Position numbers and translations under genes: made by a program. A stretch of 25,813 nucleotides of DNA. It comes from Methanobacteriota archaeon (GTDB lineage Archaea; Methanobacteriota; Methanobacteria; Methanobacteriales; Methanobacteriaceae). The DNA is taken from contig JAEYSH010000149.1 in NCBI GenBank assembly GCA_023434825.1, forward strand, positions 1-25,813. Reading direction: 5' to 3'. Shown here piece after piece: positions 14,799 to 22,154 of this stretch. The notes under the pieces are model-generated. The model did not search any database, was not told the origin of the DNA, and saw only the letters and a list, made by a program, of their open reading frames with translations. The number at the start of each line of letters is the position of its first letter. Within the stretch, counting starts at the first letter, position 1.

Positions 14799-16664
14799 TC
14801 ACTCATTTATAAGTTTAAGTCCTGTTATCGCTGCAGTATTGGTATCCAGTGCCCTTAAATCATCGGGTGAGAATTTTCTTATATCATCATGTCCTGCAAG
14901 CTGTGCTAACATCTTGGTTTCTTCGGTCATGGATTTAATATAATTTCCAACCCTTTCAGCAGCTAAATTGACATCGCACCGTTCTCGTAAAATTGGATCT
15001 TGAGTTGCAACTCCAACTGGACATTTTCCGGTGTAACACATACGGCAGGCACGGCATCCTGCGGCGATCATTGCACCAGTTCCTATGTATGCAGCATCAG
15101 CACCCATGGCCATTGCTTTAGCAACATCTGCTCCGCTTCTTATTCCTCCAGTAATTATGAGGTCTACCTTATCTTTCATTCCAATTTCATTTAGTCCATC
15201 AACGGCTTGAACAAGTGAAGCCAGTGTTGGAATTCCAGTGTGTTCAATAACTACTTCGGGAGCAGCTCCGGTTCCACCTTCCATTCCATCAACTGATATT
15301 ATATCTGCTCCAACCTCAGCAGCTATTTTAACATCTTCTTTTACCCTTCCAGGACCTAATTTAACTATTATTGGGATTTTCCAGTCTGTTACTTCTCTTA
15401 TAAGCTCAATGTGCTTGGCAAGATCTCCATCTTTTGTTGCATCCAGGAATCTGCAAGGGCTTAATGCATCAGTTCCAATTGGAATACCTCTTATCTGGGC
15501 TACTTCGGGGCTGACTTTTTCTGCAAGCAGGTGACCACCCATACCCGGTTTAGCGCCCTGACCTATTTTAACCTCAATGGCATCTCCAGCATTTAAATAA
15601 TCAACTGAAACTCCGAATCTACCTGAAGAATATTGAACAACCAGTTTATCTGCCTCTTCTCTCTCTTCAGGAAGCATTCCACCTTCACCAGTATTGGCCG
15701 CTGAACCTACAAGTGATGTACCTTTAGCAAATGCTACTTTACATTCTTTACTTAAAGCACCAAATGACATTCCGGCAATTAAGACTGGTGTATCCAAAAC
15801 TAAAGGATTTTCAGCATATCTAGTTCCTAAAGTAACTCCGGTGTTACATGATTCCCTGTATTTATCCACGGGGGCAATTGAAGCTTGAGCAGGTAAAATA
15901 ATGATATCATCAAAACTTGGGAGCCTCCTTTCTGTTCCAAAACCTCTAAGTACATATTTTCCAGCTTTTGATGTGTATCTTATATCTGCAATAGTTCTCG
16001 GATCCCATATGCTTCCTGCACCACTTGGTAATAAAACAGGACATGCTGCAAAACATGATCCGCACATTATACATCGAGATTTGTCTATCTCTGCATGGTT
16101 ATCTACTATTTCAATTGCATCTGTAGGACATACTATTTCACATGTTCCACAGAAAACACAAAGTCCTTGTGTTGCATTTGCAAGATCTGAAGAAGAAAGG
16201 GGCGCTTTTGATGAAGATGATTGGGATCCACTTCCATTTATTTCAAATCCTTGTTGGATTCCTGTAGCTACATCTTTTACGTCAACGGCTTTTAAGCACT
16301 TAGTTTCACATGCTTCGATACATGCAAGCTTTCCACCGTTGGATTTGGCACATTGTTGCTCGCACTTTAACATTAAATCATCGGTATAGGTTATACTTCC
16401 AATAGGGCACATTAAGACGCATAATCTACAGCCTATACATAGATCTTCATTAATTTTAACAACACCATTTTCACGGTAAATGGCATCTCTAAAGCATCCT
16501 TTAATACAAGAAGGATTGATACACTGTTGACAAACAGTTGCCTGGTAACCTTTGGTCATTTTATGTAAAAATAATCCACTTTCTCCGTTCACTTTACTGC
16601 AAGCCTCTACACATTCATTACATCCATCACAATCTTCTGGATTTGTTAAAAGTATTTGTTTCAT
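14799..16664 (-). CDS. Archaeal glutamate synthase FMN/ferredoxin subunit (GltB2-type)
   Basis: A 621-residue FeS flavoprotein. The N-terminal half holds four-cluster HycB/CooF-like cysteines (C12/15/18/22, C45/48/53/57, C76/79/82/86, C101/105/115/119). A Gly/Ser linker (about 144-165) leads to a two-cluster ferredoxin (C169/172/175/179; C198/201/204/208). Then comes the FMN-binding glutamate synthase barrel (about 240-575: GMSFGALSKECKVAFAKG, KIGQGAKPGMGGHL, VDGMEGGTGAAPEV, TGGIRSGADVAKAMAMGADA), ending with the 3Fe-4S-type motif CRMCYTGKCPVGVATQDP. It likely reduces 2-oxoglutarate with ammonia from a glutaminase subunit to glutamate, using ferredoxin electrons. The class II glutaminase subunit is not in this window. 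The start ATG at 16664 is preceded by GGGTGAT overlapping the upstream stop, so it is translationally coupled to the GXGXG gene. Confidence 0.9.
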   Translation of the reverse strand: MKQILLTNPEDCDGCNECVEACSKVNGESGLFLHKMTKGYQATVCQQCINPSCIKGCFRDAIYRENGVVKINEDLCIGCRLCVLMCPIGSITYTDDLMLKCEQQCAKSNGGKLACIEACETKCLKAVDVKDVATGIQQGFEINGSGSQSSSSKAPLSSSDLANATQGLCVFCGTCEIVCPTDAIEIVDNHAEIDKSRCIMCGSCFAACPVLLPSGAGSIWDPRTIADIRYTSKAGKYVLRGFGTERRLPSFDDIIILPAQASIAPVDKYRESCNTGVTLGTRYAENPLVLDTPVLIAGMSFGALSKECKVAFAKGTSLVGSAANTGEGGMLPEEREEADKLVVQYSSGRFGVSVDYLNAGDAIEVKIGQGAKPGMGGHLLAEKVSPEVAQIRGIPIGTDALSPCRFLDATKDGDLAKHIELIREVTDWKIPIIVKLGPGRVKEDVKIAAEVGADIISVDGMEGGTGAAPEVVIEHTGIPTLASLVQAVDGLNEIGMKDKVDLIITGGIRSGADVAKAMAMGADAAYIGTGAMIAAGCRACRMCYTGKCPVGVATQDPILRERCDVNLAAERVGNYIKSMTEETKMLAQLAGHDDIRKFSPDDLRALDTNTAAITGLKLINE

Positions 16665-16669
16665 CTTAA

Positions 16670-17332
16670 TCACCCGTAGAATGGTCTTAATTTTTTAGGT
16701 TCTATTTTAGTAAATTTGTTAATGTCTGCATCTATTTTGTATAGATCAAAGATTTCTTTGAGTTTTTTTCTGTCTTCATCATCCATTTCACGAATTTCAG
16801 CGTTTGTCCCTGTTTTATATGCTCCACCGACGTAAATAGTACCTCCAATCATCCAATCTCCAGTATCAATACCAGTATTACCTGTAACAATAATATCTCC
16901 GCTTAACATGTAAAGGCCAGCTAAATCTCCAATATCTCCGTCGATAAGGATTAATCCTCCTTTATTTAATTGTGCTATTCCATTACCGGCATTTCCGTAA
17001 ACTACAATATTTCCATCATAAACTCCGAAGCCTACACCGTCTTCAGCTTGACCATCAACAATGATTTCTCCAGCGGTCATATTGTCCCCCACATAACGTC
17101 CAGCATTACCTTCTATTTTTATTGATGCACCATCATTCAATGCTCCAACAAAATCACCAACATCACCTTTTAAAGTAATTTTTATTCCATCTTTAAGCCC
17201 AACTGCTATAGAATCCAGCTTTTTAGATATTTCTATATCTAAAAAATTGTTTTCATTAGCTATCTCCTTTTTAATTCCAGTATTTACATGACGTGTAGAT
17301 AATTCTTCATTATTTATTACTCCATCAGCCAT
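16670..17332 (-). CDS. Glutamate synthase GXGXG-domain subunit (GltB3-type)
   Basis: A 220-residue right-handed beta-helix protein with the repeated GXGXG pattern: LKGDVGDFVGALNDGASIKI, EGNAGRYVGDNMTAGEIIV, GQAEDGVGFGVYDGNIVVYG, NAGNGIAQLNKGGLILIDG, DIGDLAGLYMLSGDIIVTGN, TGIDTGDWMIGGTIYVGG. In fused bacterial and plant enzymes this domain is the C-terminal beta helix of the large subunit; in many archaea it is a separate gene next to the FMN subunit, as here. It is structural, bridging glutaminase and synthase domains. The ATG at 17332 is chosen over TTG 17347 because GGAGG lies eight bases upstream. The stop overlaps the ribosome site of the next gene. A TATA box TTTATATAC is 43-51 bases upstream. 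Confidence 0.9.
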   Translation of the reverse strand: MADGVINNEELSTRHVNTGIKKEIANENNFLDIEISKKLDSIAVGLKDGIKITLKGDVGDFVGALNDGASIKIEGNAGRYVGDNMTAGEIIVDGQAEDGVGFGVYDGNIVVYGNAGNGIAQLNKGGLILIDGDIGDLAGLYMLSGDIIVTGNTGIDTGDWMIGGTIYVGGAYKTGTNAEIREMDDEDRKKLKEIFDLYKIDADINKFTKIEPKKLRPFYG

Positions 17333-17374
17333 TAATTTGTCCTCCAAACTACATTTTATTAAAAAATAAATTTC

Positions 17375-17383
17375 GTATATAAA
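17375..17383 (-). promoter_or_regulatory. TATA box of the glutamate synthase operon
   Basis: TTTATATAC on the minus strand is 43 bases before the GXGXG start, giving a leader of about 18-20 bases including GGAGG. A purine-rich AAAG just upstream is a possible BRE. The divergent regulator gene starts 98 bases away, so the promoters are close. Confidence 0.55.
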
Positions 17384-17480
17384 TAAACTTTGTTATCCAT
17401 GCAACTTTGATTATTGAACGATCAATATTTAAGTGAGACTACGTATAACTTAATAAGAAATTTATATTAATGGTGAAAGA

Positions 17481-18029
17481 ATGAGAACCCTGATTACAAA
17501 CCTTAAAGGTCAATGTTTATTCAATGCATCAATGAAAACCCAGGCTGAGGGAGTGATTATCTTAAGTGGAAAACATCACAGAAAAACGGAACTGGATAAA
17601 TTCATTAAAGGTGGAGAAATTGTAATAGAAACAGAAGATCCGCTGCTAATATGTAAAAGGATATCTGAAATAATAAAAGGTGCTAAAAAGCACGGAGAGA
17701 TATTCATAGCTTTTGGAGGAGATGGTTTAGGTTCTTTACTTAATTTCGTTGCCAATAAGGAAGGAGTAAATGCAATTTTAAGCTGTTATAATGACAAAAT
17801 AATAAGATTACCTGGTTTAAAATTAGATATATCAAAAACAAGACAAAAAATTCTGGAATTTTTATCTTATGAGGATTTAACAGCAGCAGAAATTGGAAAA
17901 AAATCCGATATATCTCGTGCAATGGTATATAAACATTTAGCGGGTCTAATGGATATGGGACTGGTAGAAAAATCAAAATACTTTGAAAAATATGCCATTA
18001 CGCAAGCTGGAATGATGGCGATAATATAA
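17481..18029 (+). CDS. Csa3-like Rossmann (CARF-like) plus winged-helix regulator
   Basis: This 182-residue protein has an N-terminal alpha/beta domain (about residues 1-108: strand MRTLITNL, strand GVIILSG, strand KHGEIFIAFGGDGLGSLLNF) and a linker PGLKLDISKTRQKIL. The C-terminal wHTH (about 115-182) contains LTAAEIGKKSDISRAMVYKH, LMDMGLVEK, YAITQAG. The order and the linker are those of Csa3-type proteins, in which a CARF domain senses a ligand and controls the wHTH. No CRISPR or cas genes are in the window. Its divergence from the glutamate synthase genes suggests it regulates them, perhaps sensing a nucleotide or nitrogen signal. The GGTGA site six bases before the ATG supports the start. 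The regulatory role is inference; ancestry with Csa3 is by pattern, not search. Confidence 0.7.
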   Translation: MRTLITNLKGQCLFNASMKTQAEGVIILSGKHHRKTELDKFIKGGEIVIETEDPLLICKRISEIIKGAKKHGEIFIAFGGDGLGSLLNFVANKEGVNAILSCYNDKIIRLPGLKLDISKTRQKILEFLSYEDLTAAEIGKKSDISRAMVYKHLAGLMDMGLVEKSKYFEKYAITQAGMMAII

Positions 18030-18060
18030 TTAATATATAGGTGAATTTTAAAAAATGTTA

Positions 18061-18258
18061 TTATTCCATGGGATATTCAATACGTAACTTATATCCTGCG
18101 TTTTCGCTTAGTAAAACTGTACCGGGTATAAACTGGTTTTCATATTCTTCAACAATTTCAGACATGTTTTTATATGTTTCATAATTGTTTTCGATTAATC
18201 CCTTTCTTACAAGTATCATATATCTCATTTTTATAATTTCATCCTTTAATTTTTCCAT
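18061..18258 (-). CDS. Hypothetical 65-residue protein
   Basis: A 65-residue soluble protein: a helical N-terminal half (EKLKDEIIKMRYMILVRKGL, NNYETYKNMSEIVEEY) and a strand-like C-terminal end (FIPGTVLLSENAGYKLRIEY). No family recognised. The start at 18258 rather than the in-frame ATG at 18312 is supported by GGTGAT six bases upstream. A TATA-like TTTATATAT at 18334-18342 then gives a leader of about 50 bases. It converges with the Csa3-like regulator (31 bases between stops). Confidence 0.65.
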   Translation of the reverse strand: MEKLKDEIIKMRYMILVRKGLIENNYETYKNMSEIVEEYENQFIPGTVLLSENAGYKLRIEYPME

Positions 18259-18629
18259 TATATCACCAAAATAATTAAAATATGTACAAAAATCTGAACA
18301 TATTCTATTCATATTAATAAATTATAAATACGGATATATAAATGTTTTTAATTATTACCAATATAATGTACTTATTATCATGTTTTAGTTCTAATTAATT
18401 AAACATTGTTTAAAATTTAAGCAAATTATAGAATGAATTACCAATATTGTTTGAGGATTAATAAAATATAATAATGTTTAAATAAATCACTTTTTATTGT
18501 AAATAATCATATTATATTTAGAAATATATGTAAAAAGCATTAAATAAACATAATATTTATATATAATGTTTAATTAATATTAGTTTAAGTATAACCTGAA
18601 TAATTTAATCTATATTTTAAGGGATAGTT
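18259..18629. other. Divergent intergenic region with two TATA boxes
   Basis: No gene is visible here. TTTATATAT (18334-18342, minus) and TTTATATATAA (18556-18566, plus) are the core promoters of the two flanking genes. The rest is very AT-rich with no clear operator. Confidence 0.45.
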
Positions 18630-19052
18630 ATGAGAACTGGAAAGATGGAAATAAAGGAAAAAGTTAAGGAAAATATAACCACATCTATAGTTAAAACTTT
18701 AAAAAATGAAGGCTACAATGTAAAAACAAACCTTAAATATGGAAATGGAGCTTATAGAGGATTTCAAACTAAATACCGGAATCATATTGTTGATATATTT
18801 GCATATAAAAGATGCAACGATATTTTAATGATTGAATTGGGAAGATGTCCTGATATATTATCTTCAGAAAATGAAAATAAATGGAGGTCATTGTTATCTA
18901 AACCTGGTTTAGATCTTCATGTAATTGTACCATCTAGATGTAAAGAGAAAGTTTATTTAAAAAGCAAAATACTGGACATTCCTATTACAATCCATGACTA
19001 CAATAATTGGGAAGGTACATTTAACTTGAAACATGAAACATTTTCTAAGTAA
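18630..19052 (+). CDS. Restriction-endonuclease-fold-like protein, unusual active site
   Basis: A 140-residue protein. A helix (EKVKENITTSIVKTLKNEGY) is followed by strands FQTKYRNHIVDIFAYKR and NDILMIELGRC, then an alternating helix/strand end (DLHVIVPS, LDIPITIHDY). The strand pair carrying D55 and E69 resembles the PD-(D/E)xK core, but where the family has E-x-K this has E69-L-G71, so the catalytic Lys is missing from its usual place. It may be an inactive or migrated-Lys nuclease fold, or an unrelated alpha/beta protein. The ATG at 18630 has GGGAT six bases upstream; ATG 18645 is also possible. It is monocistronic. Confidence 0.5.
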   Translation: MRTGKMEIKEKVKENITTSIVKTLKNEGYNVKTNLKYGNGAYRGFQTKYRNHIVDIFAYKRCNDILMIELGRCPDILSSENENKWRSLLSKPGLDLHVIVPSRCKEKVYLKSKILDIPITIHDYNNWEGTFNLKHETFSK

Positions 19053-19108
19053 TTATTTTTTAAAAATTAAAAGTAAAAATAGCCAAAAAAATCATTAAGG
19101 AATTTTAA

Positions 19109-19381
19109 CTATTTATTGAGCTGTATCTCAATGGCTGAAACGTTACTGTTTGATCCTTCCATACTGGATACTTCTTCTGTGCTGATATCTATAGTTCCAA
19201 GTTCTGCTTCAGGTATAAATCTATTTCTAACTATTTCGGCAACGTCTACAGCTCTACTAATAGCTCTTCCACGTGCTTTTAAAATTACTTCTGATGTTCC
19301 ACCATTCATCTGGGTCACAACAGCTAAAACATAGTTCATTACAGGTTTATTTCCAATGTATACGACATTATCTTTTGACAT
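19109..19381 (-). CDS. albA: Alba DNA/RNA-binding chromatin protein
   Basis: A 90-residue Alba protein, an abundant archaeal chromatin and RNA-binding protein. Its fold is shown by the family signature YIGNKPVMNYVLAVVTQMN with conserved loop residues, then EVILKARGRAISRAVDVAEI (recognition helix), then RFIPEAELGTIDISTEEV and an AIEIQL closing strand. The Lys/Arg-rich segments bind nucleic acid and the dimer interface is conserved. ATG 19381 is chosen over GTG 19384 because GGAGG lies seven bases upstream. A TATA element GTATATAATA (19428-19437) precedes it. It is monocistronic. Minor caution: the region around the first Lys differs from the Sulfolobus acetylated Lys position (N-K-P here). Confidence 0.95.
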   Translation of the reverse strand: MSKDNVVYIGNKPVMNYVLAVVTQMNGGTSEVILKARGRAISRAVDVAEIVRNRFIPEAELGTIDISTEEVSSMEGSNSNVSAIEIQLNK

Positions 19382-19744
19382 CACTTAACCTCCAAGATAC
19401 ATTATTTATTATAATTTTTGAACGGAGTATTATATACATTTATGCATTTTTATTTTTTATTTATAAAGGAAATATTACTTTCATTAATAAGCAAGCTCAA
19501 ATTTAATTTTTTATTTAAAATACGAGTTAATTTTATGAAAAATTTAAAAACAATGAAAAATATTAAAATAATTTTAATTTTAAGATATTAAATCAATCAA
19601 ATGCCTTTATTTAATTAAAGATTTGAATTTTAAGATACTGTTTTTTCACAAAAATTTAATAAATGATTATATATTTGTGAAAATATCATCATAACTAACT
19701 TTTATTTAAAAAAAATGGTCTGAAAATTATAAGAGGAAAATTAA
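19382..19744. other. Divergent promoter region
   Basis: No gene is supported here. The region holds the Alba promoter on the minus strand and the leader of the PAS kinase on the plus strand. The sequence is AT-rich with no clear hairpin. Short open frames lack ribosome sites or coding character. Confidence 0.4.
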
Positions 19745-20803
19745 ATGGACTTAATTGAAGAATATCTTGGAATTATTGAAGAGAATGAAGTTCACTATAA
19801 TGAATCTAAATTATCTGCTGAAGAAAATTTTCAGGTATCAAATAAATTAAAACTGAATTATTTTGATATTTACAGTAAAGCACCATTTAGCTATTTTATA
19901 ATTGATAAAAAAGGTATAATTAAAGAAGTTAACCATTTAGGCGCTGATGAGTTAGGCTTTCAAAAAAAGAATATTATAAAAAAGCATTTTACAGATTTTA
20001 TAAGTTCAAATTGCAGAAATTTATTTTATAATGCTCTTGACCATACATTTCAAAGCAAATCTAAACAAAATTTCGAAATAAAAATAATAAGAAAGGGTAT
20101 GGGTGCTTTTTGGGCTAAAGCAGCATTAATTTTTATTCCAGATATTGATATGTTTGGATTGACAATCTTAGACATAGATGAATCTGTTAAAGATAAAGAA
20201 GGACTTGAAAAGTCATTAGAAGAAAAGGAAATGCTCATTCGTGAAGTTAATCACCGAGTAAAAAATAATATGCAAGTAATATCCAGTTTATTAAGTCTTC
20301 AATCAAGATATGTTGATAAAGAGGCACTTGACGTTTATAAAGAAAGCCAGAACCGTGTTAGGTCAATGGCTCTTGTACATGAAAAATTATGTAATTCAAA
20401 GGATTTAAAAAGTGTTAATTTAAAAGAATACATTGAAAATTTAGTTTATAATCTTTCTATATCTTATGGAAATCCTTTTATTGAATTTAAAATAGATGTA
20501 GACTCTATTTTACTTGATAGTGATACTGTAATTCCTTTAGGCCTTATCATTAATGAAATAGTAAGTAATTCAATTAAATATGCTTTTCCCAATGGTTTAG
20601 GTACTGTAAAAATTAGCCTTCATGAAAATTCTGATAAGTCTAAATTAATTATTGAAGATGATGGTATAGGACTCCCAGAGGATGTTGATCTTGAAAATAC
20701 TGATTCACTTGGCTTAAGGTTGATAAATAACCTTTCAACACAGATTGGGGCAAGTGTTGATATTTATAGGAATAAAGGGACTAAATTCGAGATTAATTTT
20801 TAG
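19745..20803 (+). CDS. PAS sensor kinase, HisKA_2 type
   Basis: A 352-residue cytosolic kinase with one PAS domain (about residues 36-145: APFSYFIIDKKGIIKEVNHL, ending in LTILDIDESVKDKEG), then a HisKA_2 domain with phosphoacceptor H170 in EVNHRVKNNMQVISSLLSLQ and the helix partner VRSMALVHEKL. A HATPase domain follows (PLGLIINEIVSNSIKYAFPN, DDGIGLPEDV, SLGLRLINNLSTQ). The HisKA_2 and HATPase boxes are complete. The start is supported by AGAGG eight bases upstream. No receiver-domain partner is nearby. It differs from the 12813 kinase, which uses the HisKA type, so the two belong to separate signalling lines. Confidence 0.93.
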   Translation: MDLIEEYLGIIEENEVHYNESKLSAEENFQVSNKLKLNYFDIYSKAPFSYFIIDKKGIIKEVNHLGADELGFQKKNIIKKHFTDFISSNCRNLFYNALDHTFQSKSKQNFEIKIIRKGMGAFWAKAALIFIPDIDMFGLTILDIDESVKDKEGLEKSLEEKEMLIREVNHRVKNNMQVISSLLSLQSRYVDKEALDVYKESQNRVRSMALVHEKLCNSKDLKSVNLKEYIENLVYNLSISYGNPFIEFKIDVDSILLDSDTVIPLGLIINEIVSNSIKYAFPNGLGTVKISLHENSDKSKLIIEDDGIGLPEDVDLENTDSLGLRLINNLSTQIGASVDIYRNKGTKFEINF

Positions 20804-20841
20804 CTTAATTTATTTTTTATTTTTAATAGTTGATAAATAGA

Positions 20842-20850
20842 TTTATATAG
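20842..20850 (+). promoter_or_regulatory. TATA box of the marR-flavodoxin operon
   Basis: TTTATATAG, a near-consensus methanogen TATA element, is positioned so that transcription should start around 20868-20875, inside the inverted repeats listed at 20864-20901. The leader up to the marR start is then roughly 170 bases. Confidence 0.6.
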
Positions 20851-20863
20851 TACTTCTACATAT

Positions 20864-20901
20864 TAGGTAATATGTTACCTAAATATGTAATATGTTACCT
20901 G
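20864..20901. promoter_or_regulatory. Two tandem MarR-type operators
   Basis: TAGGTAA-TATG-TTACCTA (20864-20881) is a perfect seven-base inverted repeat. A second, closely similar site follows with the identical core GTAATATGTTACCT at 20887-20900. The repeated cores begin exactly 20 bases apart, about two DNA turns, so two dimers would bind the same face. The pair overlaps the predicted transcription start just past the TATA box, the expected position for repression by the MarR protein encoded next. Confidence 0.7.
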
Positions 20902-21044
20902 TTGAAGTTGAAGATATGGTCAAAAAATAGTATATAAAGTTTCAATATTATCGAAATCATAATTCAAGTGCTTTAAAGCATTAAATGTCCCGTTAATGAA
21001 ATATTTAATTTTAAATGAATTGAAGTAAGTGAGTAGGTAAGAGA

Positions 21045-21542
21045 ATGAAAGATTCAGATGTAATTAAAGAAGAATATAGTTCGGAAAGATTAGAAATGGA
21101 AAAATACATACTAGTAGTTTTATTCCTTATTCAACAGCGTTGGGGCTATGTAATCGGTAAAGATCTTTTAGAAGACCGTATAACAACCAAACAATGGTTA
21201 ATGATGATTGTCATTTCAAATGCATTTAATCATGCTCCATCAATGCAGGAGGTTGCAGATGCCATGAGCATAACTCATCAAAATGTTAAACAGTTAGCTG
21301 TACGCCTTGAAGATAGAGGATTTTTAAAAATTGAGCGGGATCCAGATAATAGACGTATATTAAGGCTAAAAGTTACTGAAGAATGCCATAAATATTGGGA
21401 AAATAGGAATCCTGAAGATATTAAGTCAATAAATGCTCTCTTTAAGGGGTTAGATGATTTGGAAATGAAAAATTTCTTTGAAATAATGGGGAAACTTGAG
21501 AAAATATCTTCTGATATGTATATCGAAGCAAAAAACAGATAA
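21045..21542 (+). CDS. MarR-family transcriptional regulator
   Basis: A 165-residue MarR protein. Helices for dimerisation (about residues 14-45) lead to the winged helix: TTKQWLMMIVISNA, MQEVADAMSITHQNVKQLAV as helix-turn-helix, RLEDRGFLKIERDPDNRRIL as the wing with the conserved D-x-R-R, then a C-terminal dimer helix (about 130-165). It is the first gene of an operon with two flavodoxin-like genes. The upstream double inverted repeat is an obvious target, so autoregulation and control of the flavodoxins is likely. The inducer is unknown; redox stress fits the operon. The start has AGGTAAGAG upstream (weak). No conserved Cys of the OhrR type stands out, so sensing by Cys oxidation is not obvious. 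Confidence 0.93.
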   Translation: MKDSDVIKEEYSSERLEMEKYILVVLFLIQQRWGYVIGKDLLEDRITTKQWLMMIVISNAFNHAPSMQEVADAMSITHQNVKQLAVRLEDRGFLKIERDPDNRRILRLKVTEECHKYWENRNPEDIKSINALFKGLDDLEMKNFFEIMGKLEKISSDMYIEAKNR

Positions 21543-21592
21543 TAATTATTTTAGATTTTGAAATTAAATGATTAAATTAAGGGGAAATGGAA

Positions 21593-22138
21593 ATGAAAGC
21601 ATTAGTGGTTTATGGTACAAGATATGGAACAGCAACTGAAATTGCTGAAGAAATTACTCGCGTTTTAGAAGAACAAGGAGTTGAAGTGGATTTAAAAGAT
21701 GCCAGAAAAATTAAAAGTTATGATTTAACTCATTATGAACTTATTGTTGTAGGTAGTGGAATTAAAATTGGAAAATGGACTAAAGGTTCGCTTAATTTCC
21801 TAAAAAATAATAAAGAAAGCTTAAAAGATAAAAATGTGGCGTTATTTGTCACCTGTGGAGCTGCAAATCTTCCAGAAACAACTGGTGAAGGTCAGGAGAA
21901 GTACCTTGATGAAGTTGCAGAAAAATATCTAATTAATAAACCATTAGCTACCGGACTTTTTGGAAGCGTCTATGATCCAGATGCTAAACACGGTTTATTA
22001 TATAAAATGGCCAATAAATTCATGATTCAAAAGGGACTGGAAAAACAGGGAAAAGATATCACTAAACGTCATGATTACCGTGATTGGGATGAAATAAGGA
22101 AATGGGCTCGTAACTTGGCGAATTTATTAAAAGAGTAA
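21593..22138 (+). CDS. Flavodoxin-domain protein (HemG-like)
   Basis: A 181-residue cytosolic flavodoxin: strand KALVVYGTRYG, the FMN phosphate loop (YGTRYGTATEIAEEI), strand LIVVGSGIKIGKW, strand NVALFVTCG, and a C-terminal basic extension (ITKRHDYRDWDEIRKWAR). The pattern resembles the HemG/flavodoxin-like family (protoporphyrinogen oxidase IG-like) more than short electron-carrier flavodoxins, mainly through GSGIKIGKW and the C-terminal RDWDEIRKWA. ATG 21593 is chosen over ATG 21587 because GGGG is eight bases before it. It lies 50 bases after marR and 16 before the next gene (one operon). It probably carries electrons or reduces a substrate under MarR control; actual substrate unknown. 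Confidence 0.85.
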   Translation: MKALVVYGTRYGTATEIAEEITRVLEEQGVEVDLKDARKIKSYDLTHYELIVVGSGIKIGKWTKGSLNFLKNNKESLKDKNVALFVTCGAANLPETTGEGQEKYLDEVAEKYLINKPLATGLFGSVYDPDAKHGLLYKMANKFMIQKGLEKQGKDITKRHDYRDWDEIRKWARNLANLLKE

Positions 22139-22154
22139 TTATAAGAGGTATAAT

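Noticed and set aside
15901..16389. A 162-residue open frame on the plus strand opposite the ferredoxin/FMN glutamate synthase gene
   Set aside because: It mirrors the well-supported minus-strand gene and has no ribosome site or domain pattern; length reflects codon bias of the true gene.
17481..18029. Csa3-like protein as evidence for a CRISPR-Cas locus
   Set aside because: No cas gene or repeat array is nearby; the neighbours are glutamate synthase genes, so a CRISPR role is not supported here.
20892..20930. A 12-residue frame (MLPVEVEDMVKK) in the marR leader
   Set aside because: Overlaps the operator and lacks a ribosome site; kept only as a possible leader peptide inside the operator finding.
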